Source of the DNA: Polynucleobacter sp. MWH-P3-07-1 | GTDB lineage: Bacteria; Pseudomonadota; Gammaproteobacteria; Burkholderiales; Burkholderiaceae | Direction: 5' to 3' | Assembly (NCBI RefSeq): GCF_018687555.1 | Contig: NZ_CP061296.1 | Coordinates: 434,001-498,000 of the forward strand | DNA: 64,000 bases | Part shown: piece by piece, positions 16,795-28,802 of the stretch | How the letters are laid out: every line of letters starts with the position of its first letter | Numbering within the stretch: position 1 is the stretch's first letter | Position numbers and translations under genes: made by a program | Notes under the pieces: model-generated | Seen by the model: only the letters and a program-made list of their open reading frames with translations | Database searches by the model: none | What the model was told of the DNA's origin: nothing

Positions 16795-18045
16795 ATGACT
16801 AAACCATTAGACGGTATTCGGATTATCGACTTCACCCACGTACAAGCGGGTCCTGCCTGTACTCAATTGTTAGGCTTTTATGGCGCTGACGTGATCAAGG
16901 TAGAGCGTCCAGGATCTGGCGACGTAACCCGTAGTCAGTTGCGCGATATTCCTGGTGCTGATGCTCTGTATTTCACCATGCTGAACGGTAACAAGCGTTC
17001 TTTAACTTTAGATACTAAGACTCCAGAAGGTAAAGAAGTTTTAGAGAAGATGATTAAGACTTCAGACGTCATGGTTGAGAACTTCGGCCCAGGCGCTTTG
17101 GATCGAATGGGTTTCTCTTGGAAGCGAATTCAAGAATTGAATCCAAAGATGATCCTCGCTTCTGTTAAAGGTTTCAGCGATGGTCACTCTTACGAGGACT
17201 TGAAGGTCTATGAGAACGTTGCGCAATGTGCTGGCGGCGCTGCTTCTACAACCGGTTTCTGGGATGGTCCTCCTACTGTTTCTGCTGCTGCTTTGGGTGA
17301 CTCCAATACGGGTATGCACTTGGCGATTGGTATTTTGACTGCATTGATGCAGCGTCAGAAGACCGGCAAGGGTCAAAAAGTTTCTTGCTCAATGCAAGAT
17401 GCTGTTCTGAATCTGTGCCGTGTGAAGTTGCGCGATCAACAGCGTTTGGACAAGATTGGTTACTTGGAAGAGTATCCACAGTACCCACACGGTTCATTCT
17501 CTGATGTTGTTCCACGCGGCGGTAACGCAGGCGGTGGTGGTCAACCAGGTTGGGTCTTAAAGTGTAAAGGTTGGGAAACTGATCCGAATGCGTACATCTA
17601 TTTCACCATTCAAGGTCATGCATGGGAGCCAATTACCAAAGCTTTGGGCAAACCAGAGTGGGCAACTGATCCAGCGTACATGACTGCTGAAGCACGTCAA
17701 GATAAGATTTTTGACATCTTCGCAACGATTGAAGATTGGTTAAAAGACAAAACTAAATACGAAGCAGTGGATATCCTCCGTAAGTTCGATATTCCTTGCG
17801 CGCCAGTGCTCTCGATGAAAGAGTTGGCTAACTCACCAGACTTGCGTAAGAGCGGTTCGATTGTTGAAGTCGACCACAAAGTACGCGGTAAGTATTTGAC
17901 GATTGGTAGCCCAATTAAGTTCTCTGATTTAGAGATCGAAGTGAAGCCATCACCTGTATTGGGTGAGCACACCGATGAGGTATTGGCCGATCTGGGTTAC
18001 GGTACAGAAGACATTGCCAAACTGCATGCAGCTAAAGCAGTTTAA
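16795..18045 (+). CDS. frc: Formyl-CoA:oxalate CoA-transferase (copy 1)
   Basis: This class III CoA-transferase of 416 residues moves CoA from formyl-CoA to oxalate, regenerating oxalyl-CoA for Oxc. Landmarks are [20 protein letters not shown] at the N-terminus, [16 protein letters not shown] with the catalytic aspartate near residue 168, and the flexible glycine loop GGGGQ near residue 245. All match characterised Frc proteins. AAGGAG precedes the ATG. A strong intrinsic terminator at 18066 closes the oxc-frc unit, so the second copy is transcribed separately or by read-through. Enzyme location is cytosolic. Confidence 0.95.
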   Translation: MTKPLDGIRIIDFTHVQAGPACTQLLGFYGADVIKVERPGSGDVTRSQLRDIPGADALYFTMLNGNKRSLTLDTKTPEGKEVLEKMIKTSDVMVENFGPGALDRMGFSWKRIQELNPKMILASVKGFSDGHSYEDLKVYENVAQCAGGAASTTGFWDGPPTVSAAALGDSNTGMHLAIGILTALMQRQKTGKGQKVSCSMQDAVLNLCRVKLRDQQRLDKIGYLEEYPQYPHGSFSDVVPRGGNAGGGGQPGWVLKCKGWETDPNAYIYFTIQGHAWEPITKALGKPEWATDPAYMTAEARQDKIFDIFATIEDWLKDKTKYEAVDILRKFDIPCAPVLSMKELANSPDLRKSGSIVEVDHKVRGKYLTIGSPIKFSDLEIEVKPSPVLGEHTDEVLADLGYGTEDIAKLHAAKAV

Positions 18046-18065
18046 GTAGAGTCATCTGCTCTTAG

Positions 18066-18093
18066 AAGGCGCTCCTAGTGGGCGCCTTTTTTT
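18066..18093 (+). terminator. Intrinsic terminator after frc copy 1
   Basis: AAGGCGC at 18066-18072 pairs with GCGCCTT at 18082-18088, and the hairpin runs into a seven-T tract. It lies 20 nt after the frc stop and separates the oxc-frc transcript from the second frc unit. Confidence 0.85.
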
Positions 18094-18201
18094 ACGTCTA
18101 ATGGTTCTCCCTGCCTAAAAAATAGGCAATTATTTTTACACTGATTTCTCACTGGTAAAATCGAAATAATTCAAAATTTCAATCTTCCTAGGACTTTAAT
18201 C

Positions 18202-19449
18202 ATGGCAAAAGCATTAGACGGGGTCAAAATCCTCGACTTTACGCACGTTCAATCCGGCCCAACCTGTACTCAATTGTTAGCGTGGTTTGGTGCCGACGTC
18301 ATCAAGGTGGAAAAATCGGGTGAGGGTGATGCGACCCGTGGTCAGTTACGCGACATTCCCGATGCGGACAGTTTGTATTTCACGATGCTCAATCACAACA
18401 AGCGATCGATCACGGTCAATACCAAAACCCAAAAGGGTAAAGAAATTCTGGAGCGCTTGATTAAAGAGTGTGACGTATTGGTCGAAAACTTTGCACCTGG
18501 CGCCTTAGATCGTATGGGTTTTTCTTGGGAGCGGATTCAGGAACTCAACCCACGCATGATCATGGCTTCTGTTAAAGGCTTTGGCCCAGGGCCCTATGAA
18601 GACTGCAAAGTCTATGAGAACGTAGCGCAATGCGCTGGTGGTTCAGCTTCCACAACCGGATTTGATGATGGCCCTCCGATGGTGACTGGTGCTCAGATCG
18701 GTGATAGTGGTACAGGTCTTCACTTAGCACTTGGTATTGTGACTGCTTTATATCAGCGGACCCAAACCGGTCGAGGACAAAAGGTATTGGCGGCGATGCA
18801 AGATGCTGTCCTCAATCTCTGCCGCGTTAAATTACGTGATCAACAACGCCTGGAGCGCAATGGTGAAATGCGTGAGTACCCACAATACCCCAATGGAAAG
18901 TTTGGCGACGCTGTGCCGCGCGCCGGTAACGCCTCTGGTGGCGGGCAACCTGGCTGGATTCTGAAATGCAAAGGCTGGGAGACCGATCCCAATTCTTATA
19001 TCTACGTAGTAGTTCAAGCGCCTGTCTGGGAGGCTATCTGCAAAGTGATTGGTCGCGAGGATTGGATTACGGATCCTAAGTTTGCGTCGCCTGCTGCCCG
19101 CTTGCCCCATCTGATGGACATCTTTGCAGGTATCGAGCAATGGACCATGACGAAGACCAAGTTTGAAGCCATGGATATCTTGAATCAATATGATGTTCCT
19201 TGTGGCCCGATTCTCTCCATGAAAGAGCTGGCTGAGGAGCCTTCTTTACGCGAAACAGGCACAGTAGTTGAAGTAGATCATCCTGTGCGCGGCAAATATT
19301 TAACTGTCGGCAACCCCATTAAGTTATCGGATAGCGAAACTGAAGTAACCCGCTCCCCATTGCTGGGCGAACATACTGATGAGATCTTGAGTGAGCTTGG
19401 CTACAGTACCGATGAGCTCATTGAACTTCGTCACGACAAGGTGATCTAA
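18202..19449 (+). CDS. Formyl-CoA:oxalate CoA-transferase paralogue (copy 2)
   Basis: This 415-residue class III CoA-transferase is closely related to copy 1 along its full length ([35 protein letters not shown]). The catalytic aspartate is kept, but the glycine loop reads SGGGQ where copy 1 and known Frc read GGGGQ. It may be a true second Frc or have shifted toward another small acid or acyl-CoA. It has its own leader after the copy 1 terminator. Its stop overlaps the next gene in a TAATG junction, tying it to a formyltransferase-like protein. Confidence 0.88.
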   Translation: MAKALDGVKILDFTHVQSGPTCTQLLAWFGADVIKVEKSGEGDATRGQLRDIPDADSLYFTMLNHNKRSITVNTKTQKGKEILERLIKECDVLVENFAPGALDRMGFSWERIQELNPRMIMASVKGFGPGPYEDCKVYENVAQCAGGSASTTGFDDGPPMVTGAQIGDSGTGLHLALGIVTALYQRTQTGRGQKVLAAMQDAVLNLCRVKLRDQQRLERNGEMREYPQYPNGKFGDAVPRAGNASGGGQPGWILKCKGWETDPNSYIYVVVQAPVWEAICKVIGREDWITDPKFASPAARLPHLMDIFAGIEQWTMTKTKFEAMDILNQYDVPCGPILSMKELAEEPSLRETGTVVEVDHPVRGKYLTVGNPIKLSDSETEVTRSPLLGEHTDEILSELGYSTDELIELRHDKVI

Positions 19450-20381
19450 TGCGTGTTGCTTTAATTGGGAGCGCGGATTTTGGTAAGGCGGCATTAGAGG
19501 CTTTTTTGGATCGAGGTGATGAGCTCGTTGCCGTCTTCTGTCCACCAGATAATCCAAAATCAATTAAACCTGAAGCATTGAAAGAGGCTACCCTAGCAAG
19601 AGGCCTTACTCCTTTGCAGTTTGCCTCTCTGAAAAGTCCCGAGGCTGCTCAAGCTATGATCGATAGCAATGCCGATATTTGCGTCATGGCCTATGTTTTG
19701 CAGTTTGTGCCGCAAGAACTGGTGAAGATTCCGAAGCACGGCACGATCCAGTACCACCCATCCTTATTACCTAAATACCGTGGCCCCAGTGCGATTAACT
19801 GGGCCATTGCATTAGGCGAAGAAAAAACGGGCTTAACGATTTTTCGTCCCTCGGATGGTTTAGATGAAGGCGCGGTGATTTTGCAGAAAGAAGTGGTCAT
19901 TGGACCAGACGATACTTTGGGTAAAGTCTATTTTGATCATCTTTTTCCATTGGGTGTGAGTGCATTATTAGAGGCTGCGGATCTTGTCGTAGCCGGTAAG
20001 TATCAAGAAGTCGTTCAAGATGAATCGCTAGCGAATTACGAGGGTTGGTTTGATGCGAATGCGGCTAAGATTCATTGGACAACCCACATTCATCAGATCT
20101 ATAACTTGATTAGAGCGGCCAATCCTGCACCAGGTGCATGGACTCGCTTTGGCGAACAAAAAGTACAGATCTACGACGCCCATAAACATATTGCTCCGAC
20201 CTTTGGCTCTGTCAAAGGTAAGCCCGGGGAAATCATTGAGATTAGCTTGAACTCATTTTCCGTGGCATGTCACGGCGGGCAAATTGAGGTGCTCAAAGCC
20301 AAAGGTGCTGCAGGGAAGGTGACGGGCGCTGAGCTTGCCAAGGAGCTCAATCTGGCAGTCGGCCAATTCTTCGAGCTTTAA
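19449..20381 (+). CDS. Formyltransferase-family protein (ALDH1L1 N-domain / Fmt-like) in the oxalate module
   Basis: This 310-residue protein resembles the hydrolase domain of 10-formyltetrahydrofolate dehydrogenase and methionyl-tRNA formyltransferase. The active-site block QYHPSLLPKYRGPSAINW spans residues 101-118. His103 and Asp139 (in DGLDEGA) are 36 residues apart, exactly as His108 and Asp144 of E. coli Fmt. The residue two before the histidine is Gln, where Fmt has Asn and ALDH1L1 has Ile. Translational coupling to frc copy 2 suggests it handles one-carbon units from formyl-CoA, for example formyl transfer to or from tetrahydrofolate. That role is inference. It is unlikely to be the housekeeping Fmt. 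Confidence 0.8.
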   Translation: MRVALIGSADFGKAALEAFLDRGDELVAVFCPPDNPKSIKPEALKEATLARGLTPLQFASLKSPEAAQAMIDSNADICVMAYVLQFVPQELVKIPKHGTIQYHPSLLPKYRGPSAINWAIALGEEKTGLTIFRPSDGLDEGAVILQKEVVIGPDDTLGKVYFDHLFPLGVSALLEAADLVVAGKYQEVVQDESLANYEGWFDANAAKIHWTTHIHQIYNLIRAANPAPGAWTRFGEQKVQIYDAHKHIAPTFGSVKGKPGEIIEISLNSFSVACHGGQIEVLKAKGAAGKVTGAELAKELNLAVGQFFEL

Positions 20382-20400
20382 TGATTTTATAGGATCAAAT

Positions 20401-21189
20401 GTGCATCTTTTTATCTTTAACTTATCCGAAATTGCTCTTCTCATTATTTTGCTGTTTGTTTCTATTGGCTCGAGCTTAGCTTGCTTTTTTCTTGTTCAAA
20501 AATATTGCACTTGGTTAAGTCTCAGAGATGGTGGAATCTTTGGCACTATTTTCGCTAATACAATGCCAACTTTAGTCGGCTTCATATTTGCTTTTGTAAC
20601 AGTTGCCGCCTGGCAAAACCATAATGCTATTAACGATAGCGTTTCAAAAGAAGCTCACACATTATTTGATTTGTACCAAACCCTGGGAGCCTACCCAAGT
20701 GAAACTCAAAAAATCGGCCAAGAGGAGATTATCAAATACAGTAAATTAGTCATTAATCAAGAGTGGCCAACTCTTGGTCAAACGGGGTTTGATATAGAAA
20801 CATTTAAACAACTAGACCGCATTAATTCACTATTTCTTAATTACAAGCCAGCGAACGTGTCTGGATTTGCTCTTCACAACGAAGGTTTGCGTTTGCTCTC
20901 TAGTTATAGAGATTTACGCAGAACCCGCGTAGAAAATGCTAACTCGTATATTCAAAAGCCTATGTGGGGCGCTCTCGTTGTATCGGCACTATTTTTAATT
21001 TTATTTTCAGCCTTTTTTAAAACACGTAACATACGTATTCATGCAGTAATGATGGCCTTGGTTGGGGGATCCCTTGGGGTCATGTTTTTCTTGCTGACGC
21101 TTTTAGATAACCCATTTTTAGGGCCCAGTGCAATACAGCCGATTCCATTTGAAAAAACATTGGAATCTATCTTAATCATTCAAAAATAG
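20401..21189 (+). CDS. DUF4239-like membrane protein
   Basis: This predicted inner-membrane protein of about 262 residues has hydrophobic segments near residues 8-30 and 44-66, a soluble middle part of about 110 residues, and two C-terminal segments (GALVVSALFLILFSAFF and AVMMALVGGSLGVMFFLLTLL). The layout fits the DUF4239 (bestrophin-like) family, whose role is not established. GTG 20401 is chosen because AGGA at 20391 is well spaced; the frame is open upstream only inside the previous gene. Codon use is more A+T-rich than the flanking genes, so recent acquisition is possible. It is convergent with panC. Confidence 0.7.
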   Translation: MHLFIFNLSEIALLIILLFVSIGSSLACFFLVQKYCTWLSLRDGGIFGTIFANTMPTLVGFIFAFVTVAAWQNHNAINDSVSKEAHTLFDLYQTLGAYPSETQKIGQEEIIKYSKLVINQEWPTLGQTGFDIETFKQLDRINSLFLNYKPANVSGFALHNEGLRLLSSYRDLRRTRVENANSYIQKPMWGALVVSALFLILFSAFFKTRNIRIHAVMMALVGGSLGVMFFLLTLLDNPFLGPSAIQPIPFEKTLESILIIQK

Positions 21190-21226
21190 AAATACTATTT
21201 GATTGTCAGCCTTGAGTTCTAGGAGG

Positions 21227-22930
<1,704 letters not shown>

Positions 22931-22938
<8 letters not shown>

Positions 22939-23119
22939 TCGAATACACGTAAGCGCGCTGTTTCAATTTCGCTGCTTTGGCGCGGCGCATATCTTCCACG
23001 CTCTGGGGTTCTTGATCCCAAAGAAGGGCGCGACCCTCTTGCTGAGCTGCCTCAAGATTGGGTTTCTCAGTTTTCATTTCGTTTAAGAACTTGGTGAAAT
23101 CAGATTCGTAGCGGGCCAT
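22931..23119 (-). CDS. DUF3460 family small protein
   Basis: This 62-residue protein opens MARYESDFTKFLNEMKTEKP and matches the DUF3460 family of Burkholderiales, of unknown function. It is hydrophilic with a lysine- and arginine-rich C-terminal half and no membrane segment. Its stop overlaps the scpA start by 8 nt, so the two are cotranscribed. The association with scpA suggests, but does not show, a link to chromosome maintenance. Confidence 0.85.
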
Positions 23120-23236
23120 GGTATTTCCTAAATTCTCAATTAAATCAATAACTTATAGTTTTATTGGCCAAGGATTTTTGACCACACAAACATCATTATT
23201 AACGATTTTTAGTCGCTCTCGACCAATTTCCCACTT

Positions 23237-24907
23237 CTAGAGATTTGCTGCCAAGAGGCTGTCAATTTGGGTGGGCTCAACCCGAGTCATCAGGTGTTGA
23301 TAAGGCTGGACTGGGTTCTGGCTGTTCAACGGTGTATTGATATCTTCCCAGTGCATTGGCTTGAGAGATAAAAAGGTTTCTACGCCTTCGGCCACTTTAG
23401 GCAATACCGGTTTGAGATACAAACTCAAGGCACGGAATGCTTCTAGGGTAACGCTGCAGACGCGCTGCAGATCCGCTTCGCGTTCTGGATTTTTGGCAAT
23501 TTCCCAAGGTTTATTCTCATCGACGAAGGCATTCACTTTATCCGCTAGCTCCATCACACTTCGTAAAGCTTTAGCAAATTCACGACCTTCATACAAAGCG
23601 GCAATTTTTTCACTCGCTCCTCTAACCTCCGTGAGCAGAGGGTCATTCATCGCCTCATCGGAAACCACTCCAGAAAATCGTTTCACTAAGAAGCCTGCGC
23701 TACGACTTGCAATATTGATGTACTTACCCAGCAAGTCGCTATTCACTCTAGCAATAAAGTCTTGCAAGTTCAGATCCAAGTCTTCCATGCTGTCATTGAG
23801 CTTGGTCGCAAAGTAATAACGGAACCATTCGGGATTGAAGCCGGATTCAATGACGCTGTGCGCAGAAATCAGAGTGCCACGGGATTTACTCATCTTTTCA
23901 CCATCGACGGTTAAGAAGCCGTGAGCAAACACATTCGTAGGCGTGCGGTAGCCAGCAAAGTGCAATGTAGCTGGCCAAAAGAGGGTATGGAAATACAGGA
24001 TATCTTTGCCGATAAAGTGGTACTGCTCGGTTGTGGTGTCAGGCTTAACCCACTCCTCGAAATTCAGACCCTTTTGCTGGCAGTAGTTCAGGAAGCTGGC
24101 GTAATAGCCGATGGGGGCATCAAGCCAGACATAGAAATACTTACCAGGGGCATCCGGAATCTCAAAACCAAAGTAAGGCGCATCGCGTGAGATATCCCAG
24201 TCACCTAGCTTACTATCGCCCGCTTCGCCAACCCACTCTTTCATTTTGTTGCGCGCTTCTGCTTGAAGGGGAGTCTTGACTTGAGTCCACTCGCGTAAGA
24301 AGTTCTCACACCGAGGGTCAGATAGTTTGAAGAAGTAGTGATCGGAAACTTTTTTAATGGGCGTGGCGCCACTGACCACAGAGTAGGGATTCTTTAGATC
24401 GGTAGGCGAGTAAGTTGCACCACACTTCTCGCAAGAATCACCATACTGATCTTTAGCACCACACTTAGGACATTCGCCCTTGATGAAGCGATCAGGTAAA
24501 AACATTTCTTTGACGGGGTCATACGCTTGCTCAATCGCGCGTTTCTCTATCAGACCGGCATCACGCAGTTTGAGATAAATACTTTGAGAGAGCTTCTCGT
24601 TCTCAGGGCTATCAGTGGTGTAGTAGTTGTCAAAGGAGATTAAAAAATCATCGAAGTCGCGCTTATGTTCTTTCCAAACATTGGCAATCAGTTCTTTGGG
24701 GGTGAGCCCTTCTTTTTCAGCGCGGAGCATGATGGGGGTGCCATGGGTATCGTCAGCCCCAACGTAATGTACCTCGTGCCCCCGCATTCTCTGGAAGCGG
24801 ACCCAGATATCGGTTTGAACGTATTCCACCAAATGGCCAATATGAATCTGACCATTGGCATATGGCAGGGCTGAGGTAACAAGAAGGCGACGCGGAAGGC
24901 TACTCAT
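23237..24907 (-). CDS. metG: Methionyl-tRNA synthetase without the C-terminal tRNA-binding domain
   Basis: This class I aminoacyl-tRNA synthetase charges tRNA-Met. It has [17 protein letters not shown] (HIGH motif, about residues 13-29), a zinc-binding [18 protein letters not shown] near residues 144-161, and KMSKSRG near 335. At 556 residues it stops soon after the anticodon-binding helices and lacks the roughly 110-residue EMAP/Trbp111 domain present in E. coli MetG (677 residues). It is therefore probably monomeric. The gene is alone on this strand; fdhD is divergent. Confidence 0.95.
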   Translation of the reverse strand: MSSLPRRLLVTSALPYANGQIHIGHLVEYVQTDIWVRFQRMRGHEVHYVGADDTHGTPIMLRAEKEGLTPKELIANVWKEHKRDFDDFLISFDNYYTTDSPENEKLSQSIYLKLRDAGLIEKRAIEQAYDPVKEMFLPDRFIKGECPKCGAKDQYGDSCEKCGATYSPTDLKNPYSVVSGATPIKKVSDHYFFKLSDPRCENFLREWTQVKTPLQAEARNKMKEWVGEAGDSKLGDWDISRDAPYFGFEIPDAPGKYFYVWLDAPIGYYASFLNYCQQKGLNFEEWVKPDTTTEQYHFIGKDILYFHTLFWPATLHFAGYRTPTNVFAHGFLTVDGEKMSKSRGTLISAHSVIESGFNPEWFRYYFATKLNDSMEDLDLNLQDFIARVNSDLLGKYINIASRSAGFLVKRFSGVVSDEAMNDPLLTEVRGASEKIAALYEGREFAKALRSVMELADKVNAFVDENKPWEIAKNPEREADLQRVCSVTLEAFRALSLYLKPVLPKVAEGVETFLSLKPMHWEDINTPLNSQNPVQPYQHLMTRVEPTQIDSLLAANL

Positions 24908-25033
24908 GCAAAACAGGCTTGATCAAATAAGAATGAATATACGATTATGCTGGCTTAGGCTGATGGTTCTGCAGTAATTTTAGTCTGCGGTTAAAGTTAA
25001 GCCCGATTGTTGACCTAATAGAGAAGGTGTTTT

Positions 25034-25873
25034 ATGGCTGATTCAAGCCCCATTCAGATGTCTAATGCTTCAGTGCCCCTGGTGCACGAGGTCCAGATTG
25101 TGGATGAAGCAGGGCGCCTGAAAACCACCTTTATCCCTGGCGAGCGGCCCTTGACTATCTATCTTGATAAGCGCGAGATCGTGACCCTAATGACCTTAGG
25201 AAGCGCGCCAGAAGCCCTCGTTTTGGGCTATCTACGCAATCAACGCTTGGTGGAGTCGATCGCTGATATTGAGAGTATTCAGGTGGACTGGGAGACAGAT
25301 TCAGCGGCAGTTAAAACCTATCGGAGCTCGGTTGATATTGATGCTCTGACGAGTAAACGGGTAGTCACTACTGGCTGCGGACAAGGGACGATGTTTGGGG
25401 GCTTGGTAGAGGAGGTTGAGGCAACTCGCTTACCCGATGGCCCTAGCTTGAGCCAGGAGGCGATTGTGGCCCTGATCGATACAATTCGGACCCACGATAC
25501 GATCTATAAGCAGTCCGGTTCAGTCCACGCCTGCGCAGTCTTTGAGCGCTCGGGCCCAGATCAGGTGCACTTGCTCCATTTCATTGAAGATGTTGGTCGC
25601 CATAACGCCGTTGATTCAATCTCGGGTTTGCTGTGGCTAGACGGTAAGCCAGGCAAAGATCTGATCTTTTTCACTACCGGACGCCTCACCTCGGAGATGG
25701 TGATTAAAGGGGCGCAGATGGGCATTCCTTTTCTGATGACTCGCTCTGGCATGACCTTAATGGGGCTAGAGGTGGCTCGTAAAACCAATCTCACCCTCCT
25801 GGGGCGCTGTTCTGGCAAGCACTTTGAGATCTATAACGCCCCGGAGCGGGTGGTATTGAGCAAAGTGGCCTAA
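25034..25873 (+). CDS. fdhD: FdhD-family sulfurtransferase (single-cysteine variant)
   Basis: This 279-residue protein belongs to the FdhD family, which sulfurates the molybdenum cofactor of formate dehydrogenases using sulfur from IscS. E. coli FdhD uses two cysteines in a CGVCG loop. Here the loop reads TTGCGQGTMFG, keeping only Cys115. Conserved C-terminal blocks are present (HFIEDVGRHNAVDSI, FFTTGRLTSEMVIKGAQMGI). No formate dehydrogenase is encoded in this window, but oxalate breakdown yields formate, so a formate dehydrogenase elsewhere is expected. It is divergent from metG. Confidence 0.88.
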   Translation: MADSSPIQMSNASVPLVHEVQIVDEAGRLKTTFIPGERPLTIYLDKREIVTLMTLGSAPEALVLGYLRNQRLVESIADIESIQVDWETDSAAVKTYRSSVDIDALTSKRVVTTGCGQGTMFGGLVEEVEATRLPDGPSLSQEAIVALIDTIRTHDTIYKQSGSVHACAVFERSGPDQVHLLHFIEDVGRHNAVDSISGLLWLDGKPGKDLIFFTTGRLTSEMVIKGAQMGIPFLMTRSGMTLMGLEVARKTNLTLLGRCSGKHFEIYNAPERVVLSKVA

Positions 25874-25935
25874 GAGAGGGATAAAAGCCGCCCAAAAGGG
25901 TGGGAAATGACTTGCGAAGGTTTTACAATCCCGCC

Positions 25936-26502
25936 ATGACTATTAAATCAGACCACTGGATCCGCCGCATGGGCGCACAAGGCATGATCAGCCCATTTGA
26001 ACCCGGACAAGTTCGCCAAGATACTGCCGGCCAAAAAATCGTGAGTTATGGCACTTCAAGCTATGGCTACGACATTCGTTGCGCGAATGAGTTCAAGATT
26101 TTTACCAACATTAACAGCACTATTGTTGACCCAAAGAACTTTGACGAACAATCGTTTGTTGATTTCAAGGGTGATGTTTGCATCATTCCGCCGAACTCCT
26201 TTGCTTTAGCAAGGACAGTAGAGTTTTTCAAGATCCCTCGCAATGTTCTAACCATTTGCGTTGGCAAAAGTACTTACGCGCGATGCGGAATTATCGTGAA
26301 CGTAACGCCATTCGAGCCTGAGTGGGAAGGCTATGTGACGCTGGAGTTTTCTAACACCACCCCATTGCCAGCCAAAATTTATGCTGGTGAGGGTTGTGCC
26401 CAAGTTTTATTCTTTGAAAGCGATGAAGTCTGCGGTACCTCTTACAAAGATCGCGGCGGCAAATACCAAGGTCAAAGCGGCGTTACGCTGCCTAAGACCT
26501 AA
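25936..26502 (+). CDS. dcd: dCTP deaminase
   Basis: This 188-residue enzyme deaminates dCTP to dUTP for thymidylate synthesis. The family blocks are [58 protein letters not shown] (with the catalytic glutamate) and the terminal [22 protein letters not shown] 25936 ([18 protein letters not shown]) is the usual start; the frame is open to 25900 but those codons do not match the family. Length is typical. It precedes the basic amino acid decarboxylase by 42 nt. Confidence 0.95.
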   Translation: MTIKSDHWIRRMGAQGMISPFEPGQVRQDTAGQKIVSYGTSSYGYDIRCANEFKIFTNINSTIVDPKNFDEQSFVDFKGDVCIIPPNSFALARTVEFFKIPRNVLTICVGKSTYARCGIIVNVTPFEPEWEGYVTLEFSNTTPLPAKIYAGEGCAQVLFFESDEVCGTSYKDRGGKYQGQSGVTLPKT

Positions 26503-26544
26503 TCTATCCCATTCTCTAATCGCTTGCGAACCTAAAGGGTCCTC

Positions 26545-28794
26545 ATGAAATTCCGTTTCCCTATCATCATCATCGATGAAGACTTTCGTGCTGAGAATAT
26601 CTCTGGCTCGGGTATCCGCGATTTGGCTGAAGCGATTGAAACCGAGGGCATGGAAGTCATTGGCTTAACCAGTTATGGTGACTTAACTTCTTTTGCTCAA
26701 CAGGCTTCACGTGCATCGACATTCATCGTGTCGATTGATGATGAAGAGTTTGTCTCGGATTCTGAGGACAATGATTTACCCGCATTGAATAATTTGCGTG
26801 CCTTTATTGCCGAAGTACGTAAGCGCAATGAAGATATTCCCATCTTCCTCTATGGCGAGACCAGTACTTCACGCCATATGCCTAACGATATTCTGCGAGA
26901 GCTGCATGGCTTCATTCATATGAATGAAGACACTCCTGAGTTTGTGGCACGCCATATCATTCGCGAAGCGAAGGTCTACTTGGATTCTTTGTCCCCCCCA
27001 TTCTTCAAAGCCTTAACGCATTACGCTTCAGAAGGTTCGTATTCATGGCATTGCCCCGGTCACTCTGGTGGCGTGGCATTTTTAAAGAGTCCTGTCGGCA
27101 GAATGTTCCATCAGTTCTTTGGTGAGAATATGCTCCGCGCTGACGTTTGCAATGCGGTTGAAGAGCTAGGTCAGTTGCTTGACCATACCGGCCCAGTGCT
27201 GGCGAGTGAACGTAATGCTGCCCGCATCTTCAATGCAGATCATCTGTTCTTTGTTACTAACGGCACTTCGACTTCCAACAAGATTGTTTGGCACTCCACT
27301 GTTGCCCCGGGCGATGTGGTCTTAGTGGATCGTAACTGCCATAAGTCCGTGATTCATTCAATCACCATGATGGGCGCGATCCCGGTCTTCTTGATGCCAA
27401 CCCGAAACCACCTCGGCATTATTGGTCCAATCCCGAAAGAAGAATTCGAGTGGGCCAATATTCAGAAGAAGATTGATGCCAACCCCTTCATTAAGGATAA
27501 GAAAGTCATTCCTCGTGTGATGACCTTAACCCAGAGTACATACGACGGCATTATTTATAACGTCGAAATGATTAAAGAGATGCTCGACGGTAAAGTGGAT
27601 TCTTTGCATTTCGATGAAGCTTGGTTACCTCATGCGGCATTTCATCCTTTCTATAAAGACATGCATGCGATTGGCTCAGAGCAAAAGCGGACTAAAAAGA
27701 GTTTGATGTTTGCTACCCAATCGACTCATAAATTGTTGGCTGGTTTATCTCAAGCATCGCAAGTGCTAGTACAGGACGCTGAAGAACGTAAATTGGATCG
27801 CGACTGCTTCAATGAATCTTATTTAATGCATACCTCGACTAGCCCACAGTACTCGATCATCGCTTCTTGCGATGTATCAGCAGCCATGATGGAATCCCCA
27901 GGTGGTACTACTTTGGTGGAAGAGTCGATTGCAGAGGCAATGGACTTCCGTCGTGCCATGCGTGAAGTCGATGATCAGTTTGGCGCCGATTGGTGGTTCC
28001 AGGTTTGGGGTCCTGATCATATTGCTGAAGAAGGTATCGGCGAGCGTTCGGATTGGGTGCTAGAGCCGAATGCACCGTGGCATGACTTTGGCAAGTTGGC
28101 TCAAGATTTCAACATGCTGGATCCGATTAAGGCCACGATTGTGACGCCTGGTTTGGATATTGATGGTAAGTTTGGTGAGATGGGTATCCCCGCCAGTATC
28201 GTGACTAAGTACTTGGCTGAGCACGGTGTGATTGTCGAGAAGTGCGGTTTATATTCCTTCTTCATCATGTTCACCATTGGCATCACCAAGGGTCGCTGGA
28301 ATACCCTCGTGACCGAGTTACAGCAATTCAAAGATCATTTTGATAAGAACATGCCGCTCTGGAAGGTGCTTCCTGAATTTGTAGCCAAGCATCCTCGCTA
28401 TGAGCGGGTTGGTTTAAAAGATATCTGTCAGCAGATTCATGAGTTCTACAAGAGTCGTGATGTGGCGCGCATGACTACTGAGATGTATACCTCAGATATG
28501 GTGCCTGCAATGTTGCCAGCAGAAGCTTGGGCTAAGATGGCGCACCGCGAAGTAGATCGTGTGCCAGTCGATAAGCTCGAGGGCAGAATTACTGCCATGC
28601 TAGTGACTCCTTATCCACCAGGCATTCCCTTGCTCATTCCAGGTGAGCGTTTTAACAAACGCATCGTTGACTATCTCTACTTTGCACGTGATTTCAACGA
28701 GAAGTTCCCTGGCTTCGAGACTGATATCCACGGCTTAGTCAAAACCGAAGCGAACGGACGCACCGAGTACTACGTTGATTGCGTCAGAGCGTAA
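26545..28794 (+). CDS. Arginine/lysine/ornithine decarboxylase (group III, PLP)
   Basis: This 749-residue decarboxylase has an N-terminal receiver-like wing domain, then a PLP domain with SWHCPGHSGGVAF near residue 168 and the cofactor-lysine motif ATQSTHKLLAGLSQASQV near residues 391-408, followed by the group III C-terminal domain. Substrate (lysine, arginine or ornithine) cannot be decided from sequence by eye. Such enzymes make diamines or agmatine and consume protons. Its position next to dcd is common in Burkholderiales. It converges on argH with 8 nt between, placing two basic-amino-acid genes side by side. Confidence 0.9.
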   Translation: MKFRFPIIIIDEDFRAENISGSGIRDLAEAIETEGMEVIGLTSYGDLTSFAQQASRASTFIVSIDDEEFVSDSEDNDLPALNNLRAFIAEVRKRNEDIPIFLYGETSTSRHMPNDILRELHGFIHMNEDTPEFVARHIIREAKVYLDSLSPPFFKALTHYASEGSYSWHCPGHSGGVAFLKSPVGRMFHQFFGENMLRADVCNAVEELGQLLDHTGPVLASERNAARIFNADHLFFVTNGTSTSNKIVWHSTVAPGDVVLVDRNCHKSVIHSITMMGAIPVFLMPTRNHLGIIGPIPKEEFEWANIQKKIDANPFIKDKKVIPRVMTLTQSTYDGIIYNVEMIKEMLDGKVDSLHFDEAWLPHAAFHPFYKDMHAIGSEQKRTKKSLMFATQSTHKLLAGLSQASQVLVQDAEERKLDRDCFNESYLMHTSTSPQYSIIASCDVSAAMMESPGGTTLVEESIAEAMDFRRAMREVDDQFGADWWFQVWGPDHIAEEGIGERSDWVLEPNAPWHDFGKLAQDFNMLDPIKATIVTPGLDIDGKFGEMGIPASIVTKYLAEHGVIVEKCGLYSFFIMFTIGITKGRWNTLVTELQQFKDHFDKNMPLWKVLPEFVAKHPRYERVGLKDICQQIHEFYKSRDVARMTTEMYTSDMVPAMLPAEAWAKMAHREVDRVPVDKLEGRITAMLVTPYPPGIPLLIPGERFNKRIVDYLYFARDFNEKFPGFETDIHGLVKTEANGRTEYYVDCVRA

Positions 28795-28802
28795 AGAGCA
28801 AA

